Positions 32,642-43,109 are shown, counted from the stretch's first letter. The stretch: 64,000 nucleotides of DNA from Marinisporobacter balticus (GCF_004345705.1 NZ_SLWV01000022.1:6007-70006), one strand, 5' to 3'. Program-made: numbers and translations. The notes: generated from the sequence alone by a model not told the origin.

Positions 32642-34258
32642 TTATTTCCTCAGTAGCCCCATCATACCCAACACTTTTGCCATCTTTCTTCCCCCTGGAA
32701 TCATTTCAAAATCTTCTTTTGTAATCCCTCCTGTTGTAAGAAGCATCAGTCCATAAATAAGGGCACCCACACCTATGGCTACTACAGTTGTCAATTTGTT
32801 CCCAAAAACATCTACAAATCGTGTATACACAAAAAGTACAGATATACTCATGGCACTCACAGCAATAACTGGCTTTATGACAAAGTTTGTAACACTAAAT
32901 TTAGTTTTTGTTAACCGTTTTACTGCAAAGAAGTTGAGTATCGCAGCGATTGCATAGGCAGTAACTGTACCAATGGCAGCACCTTTTACATTTAACGAAG
33001 GTATTCCTGTTAAAAAATAGGTAGCTAATATTTTAAAAATAGACCCTATAAATAAATTGATTACAGGAACCGTAGGTCTTCCTAATCCTTGCAATATCCC
33101 TGTAAATGTCTGCACCAATGATAAAAAGATCACCCCAATGCCAAGAATAGCTAATGAACCTGCTGCACCAATAGCACTTTCTGGTTTAAGTGGAAATAGT
33201 AAGATCATAATAGGCTTTGCTAAAATTACTAGCCCCATAGCTGCTGGAAGTCCAATTAGGACTGCGATCCTTGTTCCCATTTGAACAGTACTTCTTACAG
33301 TCTTCATATCTCTTCTTTGACTTGCTTCAGATATTGCAGGAACTAAGCTTACAGCCAAACCTACTGTAAGCATTTGCGGAAAGTTAATAAGCGGTGCAGC
33401 AAAACCTGTCAATTGTCCGTATAATCCATTTGCTTCATCAGGAGAAAATCCTATAGCCTGAAGCCTTCTCATAACAATTGTCGCATCAATCATATTCATA
33501 ATAGGTAAAATTGCAGCCCCAATTGTTATCGGAATCGCAATATATAAAATTCTAGTAAGGATTTTTCCAGCAGGCTCTTGTTTTTGAATCGGTCTTAGGC
33601 CAATTTCTTTTAAAATCTTTTTACGTCGCATATAATAAATAAGGATAATCATGAGCGTTCCTGTAATGGCTCCTGCTGCTGCACCAAAAGAAGCGCCTGC
33701 CGCTGCAATTTCTAATCCTTTATTTAATTTATTCAAAAGATAATAAGCCAATAAAAACCCTACAACAGTTCTTCCAAATTGTTCAATAATCTGTGATATA
33801 GCTGTAGGTACCATATCCTGAAGTCCTTGAAAATATCCTCGAAAAGCTGCCATAATCGGTACAAATAATAATGCTGGTGCAATGGCAACCATAGAAGCAC
33901 GCGCACCTTCATTCTTCATGAACTTCACAATCATTCCTGATCCAAAAAACAAAATAGCAGATGTAACAATTCCAATTATAAATAACAATGCAAAAGAAAC
34001 CTTAAAAATCCTATGCGCACCATATCTATCTCCCACTGCATTTTTCTCCGAAACAAGTTTTGATATAGCCGTTGGAATACCTGCCGTTGATATGGTTAAA
34101 AGGGCAACATAAATAGGATATGAAGTTTGATAATATCCCATTCCTTCACTACCAATCATATTTCCAAGAGGAATTCTAAAGAAAGCCCCCATTATTTTTA
34201 CAATAATGCCTGCCGCCGCCAGAATGGCCGCACCTTTCAAAAATGACTTACTGCTCAT
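32642..34258 (-). CDS. SpoVB/YabM-type polysaccharide or lipid flippase (MOP superfamily)
   Basis: 538-residue membrane protein with about 14 helices of the MATE/MurJ fold. Characteristic segments are GAAILAAAGIIVKIMGAFFRIPLG at the N-terminus, GMGYYQTSYPIY, and AAAFRGYFQGLQDMVPTA-like DxxP region near 145. In this place Bacillus has yabM, a SpoVB/MurJ relative. It probably moves a cell-wall or cortex lipid-linked precursor. Located between spoVT and mazG. Confidence 0.88.
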   Translation of the reverse strand: MSSKSFLKGAAILAAAGIIVKIMGAFFRIPLGNMIGSEGMGYYQTSYPIYVALLTISTAGIPTAISKLVSEKNAVGDRYGAHRIFKVSFALLFIIGIVTSAILFFGSGMIVKFMKNEGARASMVAIAPALLFVPIMAAFRGYFQGLQDMVPTAISQIIEQFGRTVVGFLLAYYLLNKLNKGLEIAAAGASFGAAAGAITGTLMIILIYYMRRKKILKEIGLRPIQKQEPAGKILTRILYIAIPITIGAAILPIMNMIDATIVMRRLQAIGFSPDEANGLYGQLTGFAAPLINFPQMLTVGLAVSLVPAISEASQRRDMKTVRSTVQMGTRIAVLIGLPAAMGLVILAKPIMILLFPLKPESAIGAAGSLAILGIGVIFLSLVQTFTGILQGLGRPTVPVINLFIGSIFKILATYFLTGIPSLNVKGAAIGTVTAYAIAAILNFFAVKRLTKTKFSVTNFVIKPVIAVSAMSISVLFVYTRFVDVFGNKLTTVVAIGVGALIYGLMLLTTGGITKEDFEMIPGGRKMAKVLGMMGLLRK

Positions 34259-34443
34259 TTATTTTCCTCCAATATTCATCTAATTTAAAGTTACTAAACA
34301 AATCTATTATATCAAACTATATACCATTTGTGCGATTTTATTCCAACTTCATAATTGTAGCGCATTTTGTTATATATAATATGTTTGTTGATTGATCGAT
34401 AATATTCAAACTTAATTGTGCTACATTTTTTCCACATAACACA

Positions 34444-34470
34444 AAAGTAGTAGCCAGTGGCTACTACTAA
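34444..34470 (-). terminator. Terminator-like hairpin after spoVT
   Basis: AGTAGTAGCC-AGT-GGCTACTACT (34446-34468) is a perfect 10-bp stem just after the spoVT stop. The minus-strand continuation TTTTGTGTT is only moderately T-rich, so it may be leaky. Confidence 0.7.
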
Positions 34471-34493
34471 TATCATATGTATTATTCCTGATT

Positions 34494-35045
34494 TTATTGT
34501 TCCATTTGTTTTCCCAAGAAATTCGCAGCTGTTTCTGCTACTTTTAGTTCTAACTCGCCCACTGGTTTTTCATCATCTTTTGATAAAATTGCAACAACAC
34601 CAATAGCATCTCCTTGTGAAACAATGGGTACAATCACTTGAGAATAATATTTCTCTTCATCTGATCCATCAGATGTTAATGGGTACATATTTTCTTTTTC
34701 ATGAATGCTTAATGCTTTTTTTCCCTCCATTGCCTTCTCTAAAGATTTACTTACTCTTTTTTCTAAAAATTCCTTTTTAGATCCTCCTGCTACAGCAATA
34801 ATTGTGTCTCTATCTGCTACAACAGCTACATGCCCAAGCGCATCACTTAAAGACTGCGCATATTCCGTTGCAAATTCACTTAATTCTCCAATTGGAGAAT
34901 ATTTCTTTAGAATTACTTCTCCATCTCTATCGGTAAAGATCTCTAATGGATCCCCTTCTCTAATTCTTAGTGTACGTCTTATTTCTTTTGGAATTACTAC
35001 TCTACCTAAATCGTCAATTCTTCTTACTATTCCTGTTGCTTTCAA
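34494..35045 (-). CDS. spoVT: Stage V sporulation protein T
   Basis: 183-residue forespore regulator of sigma-G genes. The N-terminal AbrB-like swapped-hairpin domain (MKATGIVRRIDDLGRVVIP, then EIRRTLRIREGDPLEIF) is followed by a C-terminal GAF domain (about 55-180). The start codon is TTG, 7 nt after AGGAGGG. Its place between mfd/prsA and the yabM-type flippase matches Bacillus. Confidence 0.97.
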   Translation of the reverse strand: MKATGIVRRIDDLGRVVIPKEIRRTLRIREGDPLEIFTDRDGEVILKKYSPIGELSEFATEYAQSLSDALGHVAVVADRDTIIAVAGGSKKEFLEKRVSKSLEKAMEGKKALSIHEKENMYPLTSDGSDEEKYYSQVIVPIVSQGDAIGVVAILSKDDEKPVGELELKVAETAANFLGKQMEQ

Positions 35046-35160
35046 AGTTTCTCCCTCCTAAATATAATCTACTATTTTCAAAATAATTATTGTAGACTTA
35101 TTATTTTACTTATATACTTTTTTTATACATGCATGGTAAATTTTCTAAAACTATTTTATA

Positions 35161-35192
35161 AAAAAAACAATCTGTGCTGTGCACAGATTGTT
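35161..35192 (-). terminator. Terminator after the PrsA-like gene
   Basis: AACAATCTGTGC (35166-35177) pairs perfectly with GCACAGATTGTT (35181-35192). Seven T follow on the minus strand. Confidence 0.93.
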
Positions 35193-36141
35193 ACTTTATT
35201 TTTTCAGGAAACTTTTCAATTTTTAGATCTTTTTTTATTGCATCTAATTGATCCACAATTTTCTTTTGAATCATATCCATTCTTATTTTTTCTTTTACAT
35301 CTTCAAATTTTATTGTATCCCCTTTAATAATATGATAGCCAAATTGTGTTTTTACTGGATCACTTACTTCTCCTGGCTTTAAAGAAAAAGCAACTGCTTC
35401 AAATTCTGGTACCATCATACCTTTTCCAAAAATGCCTAAATCCCCACCATTCATAGCAGAACCTGGATCTTTTGAAAATTCCTTTGCAAGTTTTCCGAAA
35501 TCTTCTCCTGATTTGATTCTTTTTAACAGATCTTTTGCTGTTTTTTCATCCTCTACCAAAATATGACTTGCTTTTGTTTGATCTTTTGTATAAACAGCCT
35601 CATTTTTCTTATAGTCCGCTTCTAATTTTTTGTCTGTTAGCTTTAAATCTTCTATCATTTTCTGTTGGAACTTATTTACATACATATCTGTTTTTATCTG
35701 ATTTTTGACAAAACTTTCATCTATGCCATTTTCTTCTAAAAACTTCTTGGCTTCTGTTTGATCTTTCATACTTTCTTTATAATTTTCATATTGTTTTTCA
35801 ATTTCTTTATCACTCACTACAATTTTCTTATCTTGCATATATTTCACAATGGCTTCTTCATCAATCATCTGGTCTAAAACTTTTTCTTGAACTGCTTGCA
35901 AATACGTCTTACCATTCATGTCCATACTCCAGATCTTTTCTCCGTATTGCTCCTCAATATTCTTTTTGATTAAAATCAATTTTTTATTATATGCCTCTAA
36001 CCCAATTACTTGCTCCCCCACTTTAGCAACTACATCTTTTTCATTCATACTTGTAGCTTTGTTCGTACATCCTACTGCAAAAATCATTACGAATACGAGT
36101 ACTACAACTATAAAAATTTTTGATTTTATAAATTTCATCAT
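35191..36141 (-). CDS. prsA: PrsA-like peptidyl-prolyl isomerase lipoprotein
   Basis: Extracytoplasmic foldase of 316 residues. The lipoprotein signal (KIFIVVVLVFVMIFAVGC) has its lipobox Cys near 25. A SurA-like N-terminal helical domain is followed by a parvulin domain (about 195-285: ASHILVEDEKTAKDLLKRI, FGKLAKEFSKDPGSAMNGGDLG and TQFGYHII). ATGATG follows GAGAGGAT. It is inserted between mfd and spoVT, an arrangement not seen in B. subtilis. Confidence 0.92.
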   Translation of the reverse strand: MMKFIKSKIFIVVVLVFVMIFAVGCTNKATSMNEKDVVAKVGEQVIGLEAYNKKLILIKKNIEEQYGEKIWSMDMNGKTYLQAVQEKVLDQMIDEEAIVKYMQDKKIVVSDKEIEKQYENYKESMKDQTEAKKFLEENGIDESFVKNQIKTDMYVNKFQQKMIEDLKLTDKKLEADYKKNEAVYTKDQTKASHILVEDEKTAKDLLKRIKSGEDFGKLAKEFSKDPGSAMNGGDLGIFGKGMMVPEFEAVAFSLKPGEVSDPVKTQFGYHIIKGDTIKFEDVKEKIRMDMIQKKIVDQLDAIKKDLKIEKFPEKIK

Positions 36142-36196
36142 ATCCTCTCCCTTGTGTGTCCAAATTTATTCCTAAGCTTTATTATATCTGAAATCT

Positions 36197-39100
36197 CTAC
36201 TTATTGGAACCGCTAATTTTTTCTAAGCATCCTCGGATTTCTTTTATGCGTTGATTCTCAAAATAGTATTTCAATGTTATATGTGGATTGATACCCACAC
36301 TCACTTGTATCCGCTTGCCATAAAATGCAATTACTTCACTAATGACCATAGGATTCATCCTATTTGCTTTATCAAATTCTAATTTCGCATGGGTTTTTGT
36401 TTCTGTTATACGAACAACACCAAGATTTTGCGCCATTGCCTTAATATAAGCAATAGAAATTAAGTTCATCACAGCTTCTGGTAAATTACCAAATCGATCT
36501 TCAATCTCTTCTTCTAAATCATAAACATCTTGCCCATCTCGAATAGAAGCCATTTTTTTATAAATTTCTAGTCGATGAGTTTCATTCACAATATATTTTG
36601 CAGGAATAAAGGCATTTATATGAATCTCTATAGATGTTTCTATAATTTCCTCTATTTTTTCCCCCTTCATTTCTCTTACCGTGTCTTCTAAAAGTTTACA
36701 ATATAAATCATATCCAATAGCAGCCATATGCCCATGTTGTTGGCTTCCTAGAAGATTTCCCGCTCCTCTGATTTCTAAGTCGCGCATAGCGATCTTAAAC
36801 CCTGATCCAAACTCAGTGAATTCCTTAATGGCTTTTAACCTTTTTTCTGCAATTTCTGTTAAAATCTTATCCTTTTGATACGTGAGATAAGCATAAGCTA
36901 ACCGATTAGATCTACCCACTCTACCTCTTAGCTGATACAGTTGAGAAAGTCCCATTTTATCTGAATCATATATGATGATCGTATTCACATTAGATATATC
37001 TAATCCTGTTTCAATAATCGTTGTACAAATTAAAATATCATATTCTCCATTCATAAAATCTAACATGATATTTTCTAGTTCCCGTTCACTCATTTGTCCA
37101 TGCCCAACAGCAATTTTTGCTTCTGGTACTAGTTTTCTTATTTTCGAAGCCATCTGCTCGATTCCTTTTACCCGATTAAATACAAAATAAACTTGACCCC
37201 CTCTACTCATCTCTTTGATAATTGCATCGCTTATAATTTCATCATTATATTCTAAAACGTAAGTCTGTACTGGATATCTTTCCTCTGGCGGATCTTCAAT
37301 CACACTCATATCCCTAAGCCCGATAAGTGACATATGCAGTGTCCTAGGAATAGGTGTCGCTGTTAAGGTAAGCACATCTACATTTTTCCGAAGTTGCTTC
37401 AATGACTCTTTATGCTGCACCCCAAATCTTTGTTCCTCATCAATAATCAATAATCCTAGATCTTTAAAAGTTACATCTTTAGAAATAATGCGATGCGTTC
37501 CTATGAGAATATCTACCGCCCCTGCACGAGCCTTTTTTAAAATTTCATTCTGCTCCTTTTCTGTTTTAAATCTGCTTAACATTTCTATTGTAATTGGAAA
37601 TTGTGCAAATCTTTGCATGAAGGTATTGTAATGCTGCTGTGCAAGAATAGTGGTAGGTACTAAGATGGCTGCTTGCTTTCCCTCCATTACACATTTAAAA
37701 ACACCTCTTATGGCAACTTCTGTTTTTCCATACCCCACATCCCCACAGAGCAATCGATCCATAGGAACAGATCTTTCCATATCTTCTTTTAATTCTTTTA
37801 TACATCTAATCTGATCGGGTGTTTCTTCATAAGGAAAATCATCTTCAAACTGCGCCTGCCAAGGTGTATCTTTTCCAAAAACATATCCTTTTGTCGTTTG
37901 TCTTATTGCATTTAATCGAAGTAGCTCTTTCGCCATATCTACAATGGCACCCTTCACCTTTGCCTTTGTTTTCTTCCATTCCGTTCCACCTAATTTGTTT
38001 AATTTTGTAGTTCCCCCATCAGACCCAATGTATTTTTGTACCAGATCCATTTGTTCAATCGGTACGTATAATAAATCCGCTCCTGAATATTTTAATTTTA
38101 AGTAATCTTTTTTAGCCCTTTCTAATTTTAGTTGTTCTACCCCTATGTATTTCCCTACACCATGATTTTCATGCACAACATAATCCCCAACCTTTAAGTC
38201 CATAAAAGATTTAATAGGCCGCCCATCTTTTCTCCTTTTGTTCACTTTTTTCTTTTTATATGTTCCAAAAATTTCATTCTCTGCAATAACCAAAAATTTG
38301 TTCGAAATATATTCAAAACCCTTCATAAGATTTCCTTGAAGAATAAAAATTTGCCCTGATTGAATTTTTTCATCCATGTTCTGCAAATAATTACATTCAA
38401 TTTTTTCTTCTTTTAAACTTTCTTCTAATCTTTTTGCTCTTTCTTTTGTACCACAAAGAAGAATGGTTTTATATCCTCTGTATTTAAAGTTTTTTAACTC
38501 TGCTGCAAATAAATCTATTTTCCCATGGAAAGTTTGTGCCATTCTAGACGAAAAATTAACAATATGCTTCGGTGTAAAGGATGGATTATTTTTGGGTAAA
38601 CTACTTAAGGCAAAAACATGTCGTTTCTTAATTTTAAGTAAAAATGTTTCATAATCGAGCATCAAATTTATTTGTGATGGAAGCACTTCTCCCTTTTCTA
38701 GTAGTCCTTTGAAAGTTTGTCCAATTTCTTTAAATGCTGTATCTGCCCTTTCTTTTACCCGAGATGGTTCGTCCATAAAAACAAGTGCATCCTCTTCTAA
38801 ATAATCTATCAGATCTTCTAGTTTTTCGTAATAATAATTTAAATAATTTTCAAATCCTTTAGGATAATTTTGATTCTCTAGTTCCTCAATAAATAGATTT
38901 AAATTTTCTTTTAATCTCGTTAAGCTTTCTCCTTTTAATTTTTTTGCATGTTTTTGTAAATCCTGTTTTATTTTTTCTATGGCTTTTTTCTTTAACTTTC
39001 CATAAAATAATATTTCTTTCGCTGGATATACATCTACTTCTCTTAATTTCTCCAAGGATAATTGAGAATAAATATCGAAGCTTCTAATAGAATCTATCTC

Positions 39101-39700
39101 ATTGTCAAAAAGTTCTATTCGGTAAGGGTTTTCAGAAGTAACAGGAAAGAAATCTATAATGCCTCCCCTAATACTGAATTGCCCCTTTGCTTCTACCATA
39201 TCTACTCTTTCATATCCTGATAAAATAAAATTATTTACTATTTTCTCTAGTTCAACCGTTTCGCCATAGCTTAACTTTGTAAAGTTTTCACAAAAATAAG
39301 CTTTTGGCATTTTTTTATATAATAAGCTATCAATAGAAGCCACTACAATACATTTTTCCCCTTTAGCCATTTGAATGGTTGTATTTAATCTCTCTTCAAG
39401 TCCTTGATGGCTATACGCATCATAATTATAAAAAACCAATTCTGCTGCAGGATATTGATAATTTTTATTTTTCATAAAAAGCTTTAGATCTTCATAAATT
39501 TTTTTGGATTGATACGCATTATAAGTCACAATGAGACACTGTTTATGCGCCGACTGATTCAAGGCAAATACAATATGCGCAATCTGGGAATCTAATAGTC
39601 CATGAATCATTGTAGGACTCAAGTTCTTTTCCAAGCTATATTTTATTTGTTCATATTCTTTTGAACCTACCAATCCTTGTACAAATATATTTGTCTGCAA
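36197..39700 (-). CDS. mfd: Transcription-repair coupling factor Mfd
   Basis: About 1167 residues. Removes RNA polymerase stalled at lesions and recruits UvrA. Order: UvrB-like N-terminal region, RNA polymerase-interaction domain (about 500-560: DLKVGDYVVHENHGVGKYIG), RecG-like translocase with Walker A CGDVGYGKTEVA and DEEQ box in LIIDEEQRFGV, TRG motif region, and the C-terminal UvrA-binding domain. The frame opens at TTG 39718, but a TTG at 39700 is placed 10 nt from AAGGG and seems the better start. Follows pth as in Bacillus. Confidence 0.95.
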   Translation of the reverse strand: MQTNIFVQGLVGSKEYEQIKYSLEKNLSPTMIHGLLDSQIAHIVFALNQSAHKQCLIVTYNAYQSKKIYEDLKLFMKNKNYQYPAAELVFYNYDAYSHQGLEERLNTTIQMAKGEKCIVVASIDSLLYKKMPKAYFCENFTKLSYGETVELEKIVNNFILSGYERVDMVEAKGQFSIRGGIIDFFPVTSENPYRIELFDNEIDSIRSFDIYSQLSLEKLREVDVYPAKEILFYGKLKKKAIEKIKQDLQKHAKKLKGESLTRLKENLNLFIEELENQNYPKGFENYLNYYYEKLEDLIDYLEEDALVFMDEPSRVKERADTAFKEIGQTFKGLLEKGEVLPSQINLMLDYETFLLKIKKRHVFALSSLPKNNPSFTPKHIVNFSSRMAQTFHGKIDLFAAELKNFKYRGYKTILLCGTKERAKRLEESLKEEKIECNYLQNMDEKIQSGQIFILQGNLMKGFEYISNKFLVIAENEIFGTYKKKKVNKRRKDGRPIKSFMDLKVGDYVVHENHGVGKYIGVEQLKLERAKKDYLKLKYSGADLLYVPIEQMDLVQKYIGSDGGTTKLNKLGGTEWKKTKAKVKGAIVDMAKELLRLNAIRQTTKGYVFGKDTPWQAQFEDDFPYEETPDQIRCIKELKEDMERSVPMDRLLCGDVGYGKTEVAIRGVFKCVMEGKQAAILVPTTILAQQHYNTFMQRFAQFPITIEMLSRFKTEKEQNEILKKARAGAVDILIGTHRIISKDVTFKDLGLLIIDEEQRFGVQHKESLKQLRKNVDVLTLTATPIPRTLHMSLIGLRDMSVIEDPPEERYPVQTYVLEYNDEIISDAIIKEMSRGGQVYFVFNRVKGIEQMASKIRKLVPEAKIAVGHGQMSERELENIMLDFMNGEYDILICTTIIETGLDISNVNTIIIYDSDKMGLSQLYQLRGRVGRSNRLAYAYLTYQKDKILTEIAEKRLKAIKEFTEFGSGFKIAMRDLEIRGAGNLLGSQQHGHMAAIGYDLYCKLLEDTVREMKGEKIEEIIETSIEIHINAFIPAKYIVNETHRLEIYKKMASIRDGQDVYDLEEEIEDRFGNLPEAVMNLISIAYIKAMAQNLGVVRITETKTHAKLEFDKANRMNPMVISEVIAFYGKRIQVSVGINPHITLKYYFENQRIKEIRGCLEKISGSNK

Positions 39701-39736
39701 AACACTCACACCCTTCAATTACTTACAACACCACAA

Positions 39737-39759
39737 GCCCAGATGCATGGTCTGGGCTA
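39737..39759 (-). terminator. Hairpin between pth and mfd
   Basis: AGCCCAGA-N7-TCTGGGCT is a perfect 8-bp stem after the pth stop codon. No U-tract follows on the minus strand, so it may only reduce read-through into mfd. Confidence 0.45.
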
Positions 39760-39784
39760 TTTGAAAGTTCTATTTATTTTCTTA

Positions 39785-40342
39785 TTAACCATTATATCTA
39801 TTCATCGCGATTTCTATTCCTGCCTTTATGAGTACCTCTACAGCTTCTGCTGCATTCTTTATAGTTTGGTCAACAAATGCTCTTTCTTCCTTTTCAAATT
39901 TGCCCAATACATAGTCTGCTAAATTCCCATGTTTCTGCTTTCCTATGCCGATTCTTACCCTTGGAAATTGATCGGATACAATTTCATAAAGAATAGATTT
40001 CATCCCATTATGCGTTCCAGCACTTCCTTTTTTTCTAATCCTCAATTTTCCTACCTCTGTATCTATGTCATCATAGATCACGATCAAATCATCCATATCT
40101 AGCTTATAAAAGTTTACAATTTCACGTATACTTCGCCCGCTTAAATTCATATATGTTTGTGGCTTTACCAATAAAACTTTTTCATTATGAATGGTACCTT
40201 CACCGATTACTGCTTTATATTTTACTTTATTCATAGAAATATCATTTTTATAAGCCAAACAATCTATCGTGTCAAATCCCACATTATGTCTTGTTCCCAC
40301 ATATTCTCTTCCTGGATTTCCCAGACCTACAATTACAAACAT
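39785..40342 (-). CDS. pth: Peptidyl-tRNA hydrolase
   Basis: Recycles peptidyl-tRNA dropped from ribosomes. It is 185 residues with family motifs FVIVGLGNPGREYVGTRHNVGF (catalytic His in RHNVGF), KPQTYMNLSG and DDIDTEVGKLRIRKKGSAGTHNG. The ATG at 40342 is 8 nt after AAAGGA; upstream in-frame ATGs overlap or lack a ribosome binding site. Equivalent to spoVC in Bacillus. The rplY/ctc gene usually found between prs and pth is missing here. Confidence 0.96.
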   Translation of the reverse strand: MFVIVGLGNPGREYVGTRHNVGFDTIDCLAYKNDISMNKVKYKAVIGEGTIHNEKVLLVKPQTYMNLSGRSIREIVNFYKLDMDDLIVIYDDIDTEVGKLRIRKKGSAGTHNGMKSILYEIVSDQFPRVRIGIGKQKHGNLADYVLGKFEKEERAFVDQTIKNAAEAVEVLIKAGIEIAMNRYNG

Positions 40343-40503
40343 TTCATGCATCCTTTCCCATTTATACAATTTCTATACAGATAAAAAAATTCATACGCTG
40401 CTACTATATAGCTTCTCAAAAAAGTTCAAACCAGCTATTGCTATTTCCTAACTTTTTTCATAATCTCTAGATTATTATAACATATATTAAATTATGTTAT
40501 TAT

Positions 40504-40538
40504 AAAAAAAAAGTGGAGAAGTTCTCCACTTTTTTTAA
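40504..40538 (-). terminator. Terminator after prs
   Basis: AAGTGGAGAA (40511-40520) and TTCTCCACTT (40522-40531) form a perfect stem, flanked by runs of A and T on both sides. Confidence 0.92.
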
Positions 40539-41482
40539 TCAAATAATCTACTTACAGATATATTCTCATAGATTCTTCTAATTGCTTCTGCAAAAATAGA
40601 AGCTACTGATAGCGTTTTAATATTCTCTATCTTTTTCTCCTCTGGTAAAAGAATTGTATCTAGGACAATAAGCTCTTTTATAACCGAGTTTTCAATACGT
40701 TCCATAGCAGGTCCTGATAAAACCGGATGGGTACAACATGCATATACTTCTTTTGCACCAAAGTCTTTTAACGCTTTTGCCCCATTTGTAATGGTTCCAG
40801 CTGTATCGATCATATCATCTATCAATATAACATTTTTTCCTTCTATATCTCCAATGATATTCATTACTTCTGAAACATTTGCTTTTGGTCTTCTCTTATC
40901 AATAATCGCAATTTGTGTATCTAATATATTTGCAAAATTTCTAGCTCTTGTAACACTTCCAAGGTCAGGGGACACAATTACCAGATCTTCTAATTGAAGC
41001 TCCTTAAAGTATTTTGCCAAAATAGGCACCCCTAAAAGATGATCTACTGGAATATTGAAATATCCTTGAATTTGTGCAGCATGTAGATCCATTGTCAGTA
41101 CACGATCTGCTCCTGCAGAAGTAATAAGGTCTGCCACAAGCTTTGCAGTAATTGGATCTCTAGCTTTTGCTTTTCTATCTTGTCTTGCATAACCATAATA
41201 AGGAATAACTGCTGTTATTCTACCTGCAGAAGCACGTTTTAATGCATCAATCATAATCAGTAATTCCATAAGATTTCTATTTACTGGCGCGCAAGTAGAT
41301 TGCACAACAAATACATCTGCACCTCTAACTGTTTCTTTAATATTAACAGCAATTTCTCCATCACTAAAAGAACCTACTTCAGCATCTCCTAAAGTTACAC
41401 CTAAATCCTCACAGATCTTAAGCGCTAGGTCTTTACTTGAATTTCCAGCAAAAACCTTTATCTCTTGTCCATTAATATTCAT
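40535..41482 (-). CDS. prs: Ribose-phosphate pyrophosphokinase
   Basis: Makes PRPP from ribose 5-phosphate and ATP. It is 315 residues, with ATP-binding and regulatory motifs VFVVQSTCAPVNRNLMELL and YGYARQDRKAKARDPITAK, the pyrophosphate loop, and PRPP-binding VILIDDMIDTAGTI. A GGGAGG ribosome binding site lies upstream of the ATG. It is 17 bp after glmU and probably co-transcribed. Confidence 0.98.
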   Translation of the reverse strand: MNINGQEIKVFAGNSSKDLALKICEDLGVTLGDAEVGSFSDGEIAVNIKETVRGADVFVVQSTCAPVNRNLMELLIMIDALKRASAGRITAVIPYYGYARQDRKAKARDPITAKLVADLITSAGADRVLTMDLHAAQIQGYFNIPVDHLLGVPILAKYFKELQLEDLVIVSPDLGSVTRARNFANILDTQIAIIDKRRPKANVSEVMNIIGDIEGKNVILIDDMIDTAGTITNGAKALKDFGAKEVYACCTHPVLSGPAMERIENSVIKELIVLDTILLPEEKKIENIKTLSVASIFAEAIRRIYENISVSRLFD

Positions 41483-41499
41483 TTGTAAGCCTCCCTAAA

Positions 41500-42879
41500 T
41501 TAATCTTTTTTTAGTAATCCTTTTCTATCTACCCAGCCAGATATATTTTTCTGTCTTTCTCTCGCTACAGACAATGCGCCCTCTGGAACTTCCTTTGTAA
41601 TGGTAGATCCTGTTGCTACATAGCCTCTTTCGCGAATAATCACAGGCGCAACTAAATTCACATTACTTCCTACAAAAGCACCATCTTCCACAATGGATTT
41701 ATTCTTATTTTTACCATCATAATTCACAAAAACTACACCACAACCTATATTTACATCTTTTCCAATTTCCGCATCCCCTATATATGCTAAATGTGATGCC
41801 TTAGACCTGTCATTTATAGTCGAATTTTTCACTTCAACAAAGTCACCAATTTTCACTTTTTTTCCAAGGTTACTATTAGGTCTTAAATAAGCATAGGGTC
41901 CTATGGTACAATCATTATCAATAAAGCTATCTATAATGGTTGAACTTTGAATTTGTACCCCTTCTTTAATGGTTGAATTTTCAATGCGGCAATTATGTCC
42001 TATGATACAATCTTCTCCAATTTGAGTATTCCCTTTTAGAATAACCCCCGGATAAAGAACTGTATCCATACCAATCTTCACATCTTTCTCTACATAGGTA
42101 TTTTTTGGATCAACGACGCTCACCCCATCTTGCATAAGCTTTGTAAGTATCCTTTTTTGCATCACTTCCTCTGCTGCTGCCAACTGCACTCTTGAATTAA
42201 CGCCCATTATATCCTTTTCATCATCTATCTTGTAAGCGCCTACTTTATATCCTTCTTTATTAAATATTTCAACGACATCCGTAATATAGTATTCTTTTTG
42301 TTCATTTTTATTTGTCAATTGCTTCAATGCTTTTTTTAATAATTTGGCATCATAGCAATAAATTCCCGAATTAATTTCTGTAATATTTTTTTCTACCGCA
42401 TTTGTATCCTTCTCTTCTACAATCTTTATTACATTTTTATTCTCATCTCGAATGATTCTTCCATACCCTTTAGGATTTTTAAATTCTGCCGTCAAAATCG
42501 TTCCTTTGAAATTTCCTTTTATATGAAAATCAATTAGACTTTTTACTGTATTGGTTTGTATTAAAGGTGTATCTCCATATAACAATAATACATATCCTTC
42601 ATTTGGAATATACGGTTCTGCCTGCATGACTGCATGTCCAGTTCCTAATTGTTCTTTTTGTAGAACAAATTCAACATTTCTATGTTTTACTGTTTTTTTT
42701 ACTTCATCTGCGCCATTGCCCACTACAACAATTGTATTTTTAGTATTTACATCTTCTGTTATGTCAATTACATGTTCTACCATTGGTTTTCCACAAACTT
42801 TGTGAATAACTTTTGGCATTTTGGATTTCATTCTTGTTCCTGCCCCTGCTGCTAGTATTAAAGACATTATATGATTCAT
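41500..42879 (-). CDS. glmU: Bifunctional UDP-GlcNAc pyrophosphorylase/glucosamine-1-phosphate acetyltransferase
   Basis: Makes UDP-GlcNAc for peptidoglycan. It is 459 residues: an N-terminal nucleotidyltransferase (1-230) with LAAGAGTRMKSKMPK and GYVLLLYGDTPLI, then a left-handed beta-helix acetyltransferase (250-459) visible as many I/V-G-x-x hexapeptide repeats, with NYDGKNK and VGSNVNLVAPV. GGGAGG lies 7 nt before the ATG. Order spoVG-glmU-prs is as in Bacillus. Confidence 0.97.
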   Translation of the reverse strand: MNHIMSLILAAGAGTRMKSKMPKVIHKVCGKPMVEHVIDITEDVNTKNTIVVVGNGADEVKKTVKHRNVEFVLQKEQLGTGHAVMQAEPYIPNEGYVLLLYGDTPLIQTNTVKSLIDFHIKGNFKGTILTAEFKNPKGYGRIIRDENKNVIKIVEEKDTNAVEKNITEINSGIYCYDAKLLKKALKQLTNKNEQKEYYITDVVEIFNKEGYKVGAYKIDDEKDIMGVNSRVQLAAAEEVMQKRILTKLMQDGVSVVDPKNTYVEKDVKIGMDTVLYPGVILKGNTQIGEDCIIGHNCRIENSTIKEGVQIQSSTIIDSFIDNDCTIGPYAYLRPNSNLGKKVKIGDFVEVKNSTINDRSKASHLAYIGDAEIGKDVNIGCGVVFVNYDGKNKNKSIVEDGAFVGSNVNLVAPVIIRERGYVATGSTITKEVPEGALSVARERQKNISGWVDRKGLLKKD

Positions 42880-43048
42880 GCGTATCCCTCCCCATTATAC
42901 ATTATTTTTATAGGTTATTGGTTACAAATTTTGAACTTTTCCTATTTATTGTGACAACGTTTTGTTATTTCATCCTTCATCGTATTATATCATTGTCCGT
43001 CATTCAGTATATCATTTTTGCCAATAGACTAAAAGTGTTCACAAAAAG

Positions 43049-43096
43049 AAAAACCCCTTGTCAAAATAGATTAATTTCCATACTATTTTGGCAAAG
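43049..43096 (-). terminator. Terminator after spoVG
   Basis: A 13-14 bp stem (CTTGTCAAAATAG at 43057-43069 with CTATTTTGGCAAAG at 43083-43096, one mismatch) is followed on the minus strand by GGGTTTTTCTTTTTG. Confidence 0.82.
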
Positions 43097-43109
43097 TGTT
43101 TTTTGTTTT

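Noticed and set aside
34259..34493. Small RNA or tRNA between spoVT and the flippase gene
   Set aside because: Only the terminator-like hairpin at 34446-34468 is visible; no cloverleaf or known RNA core.
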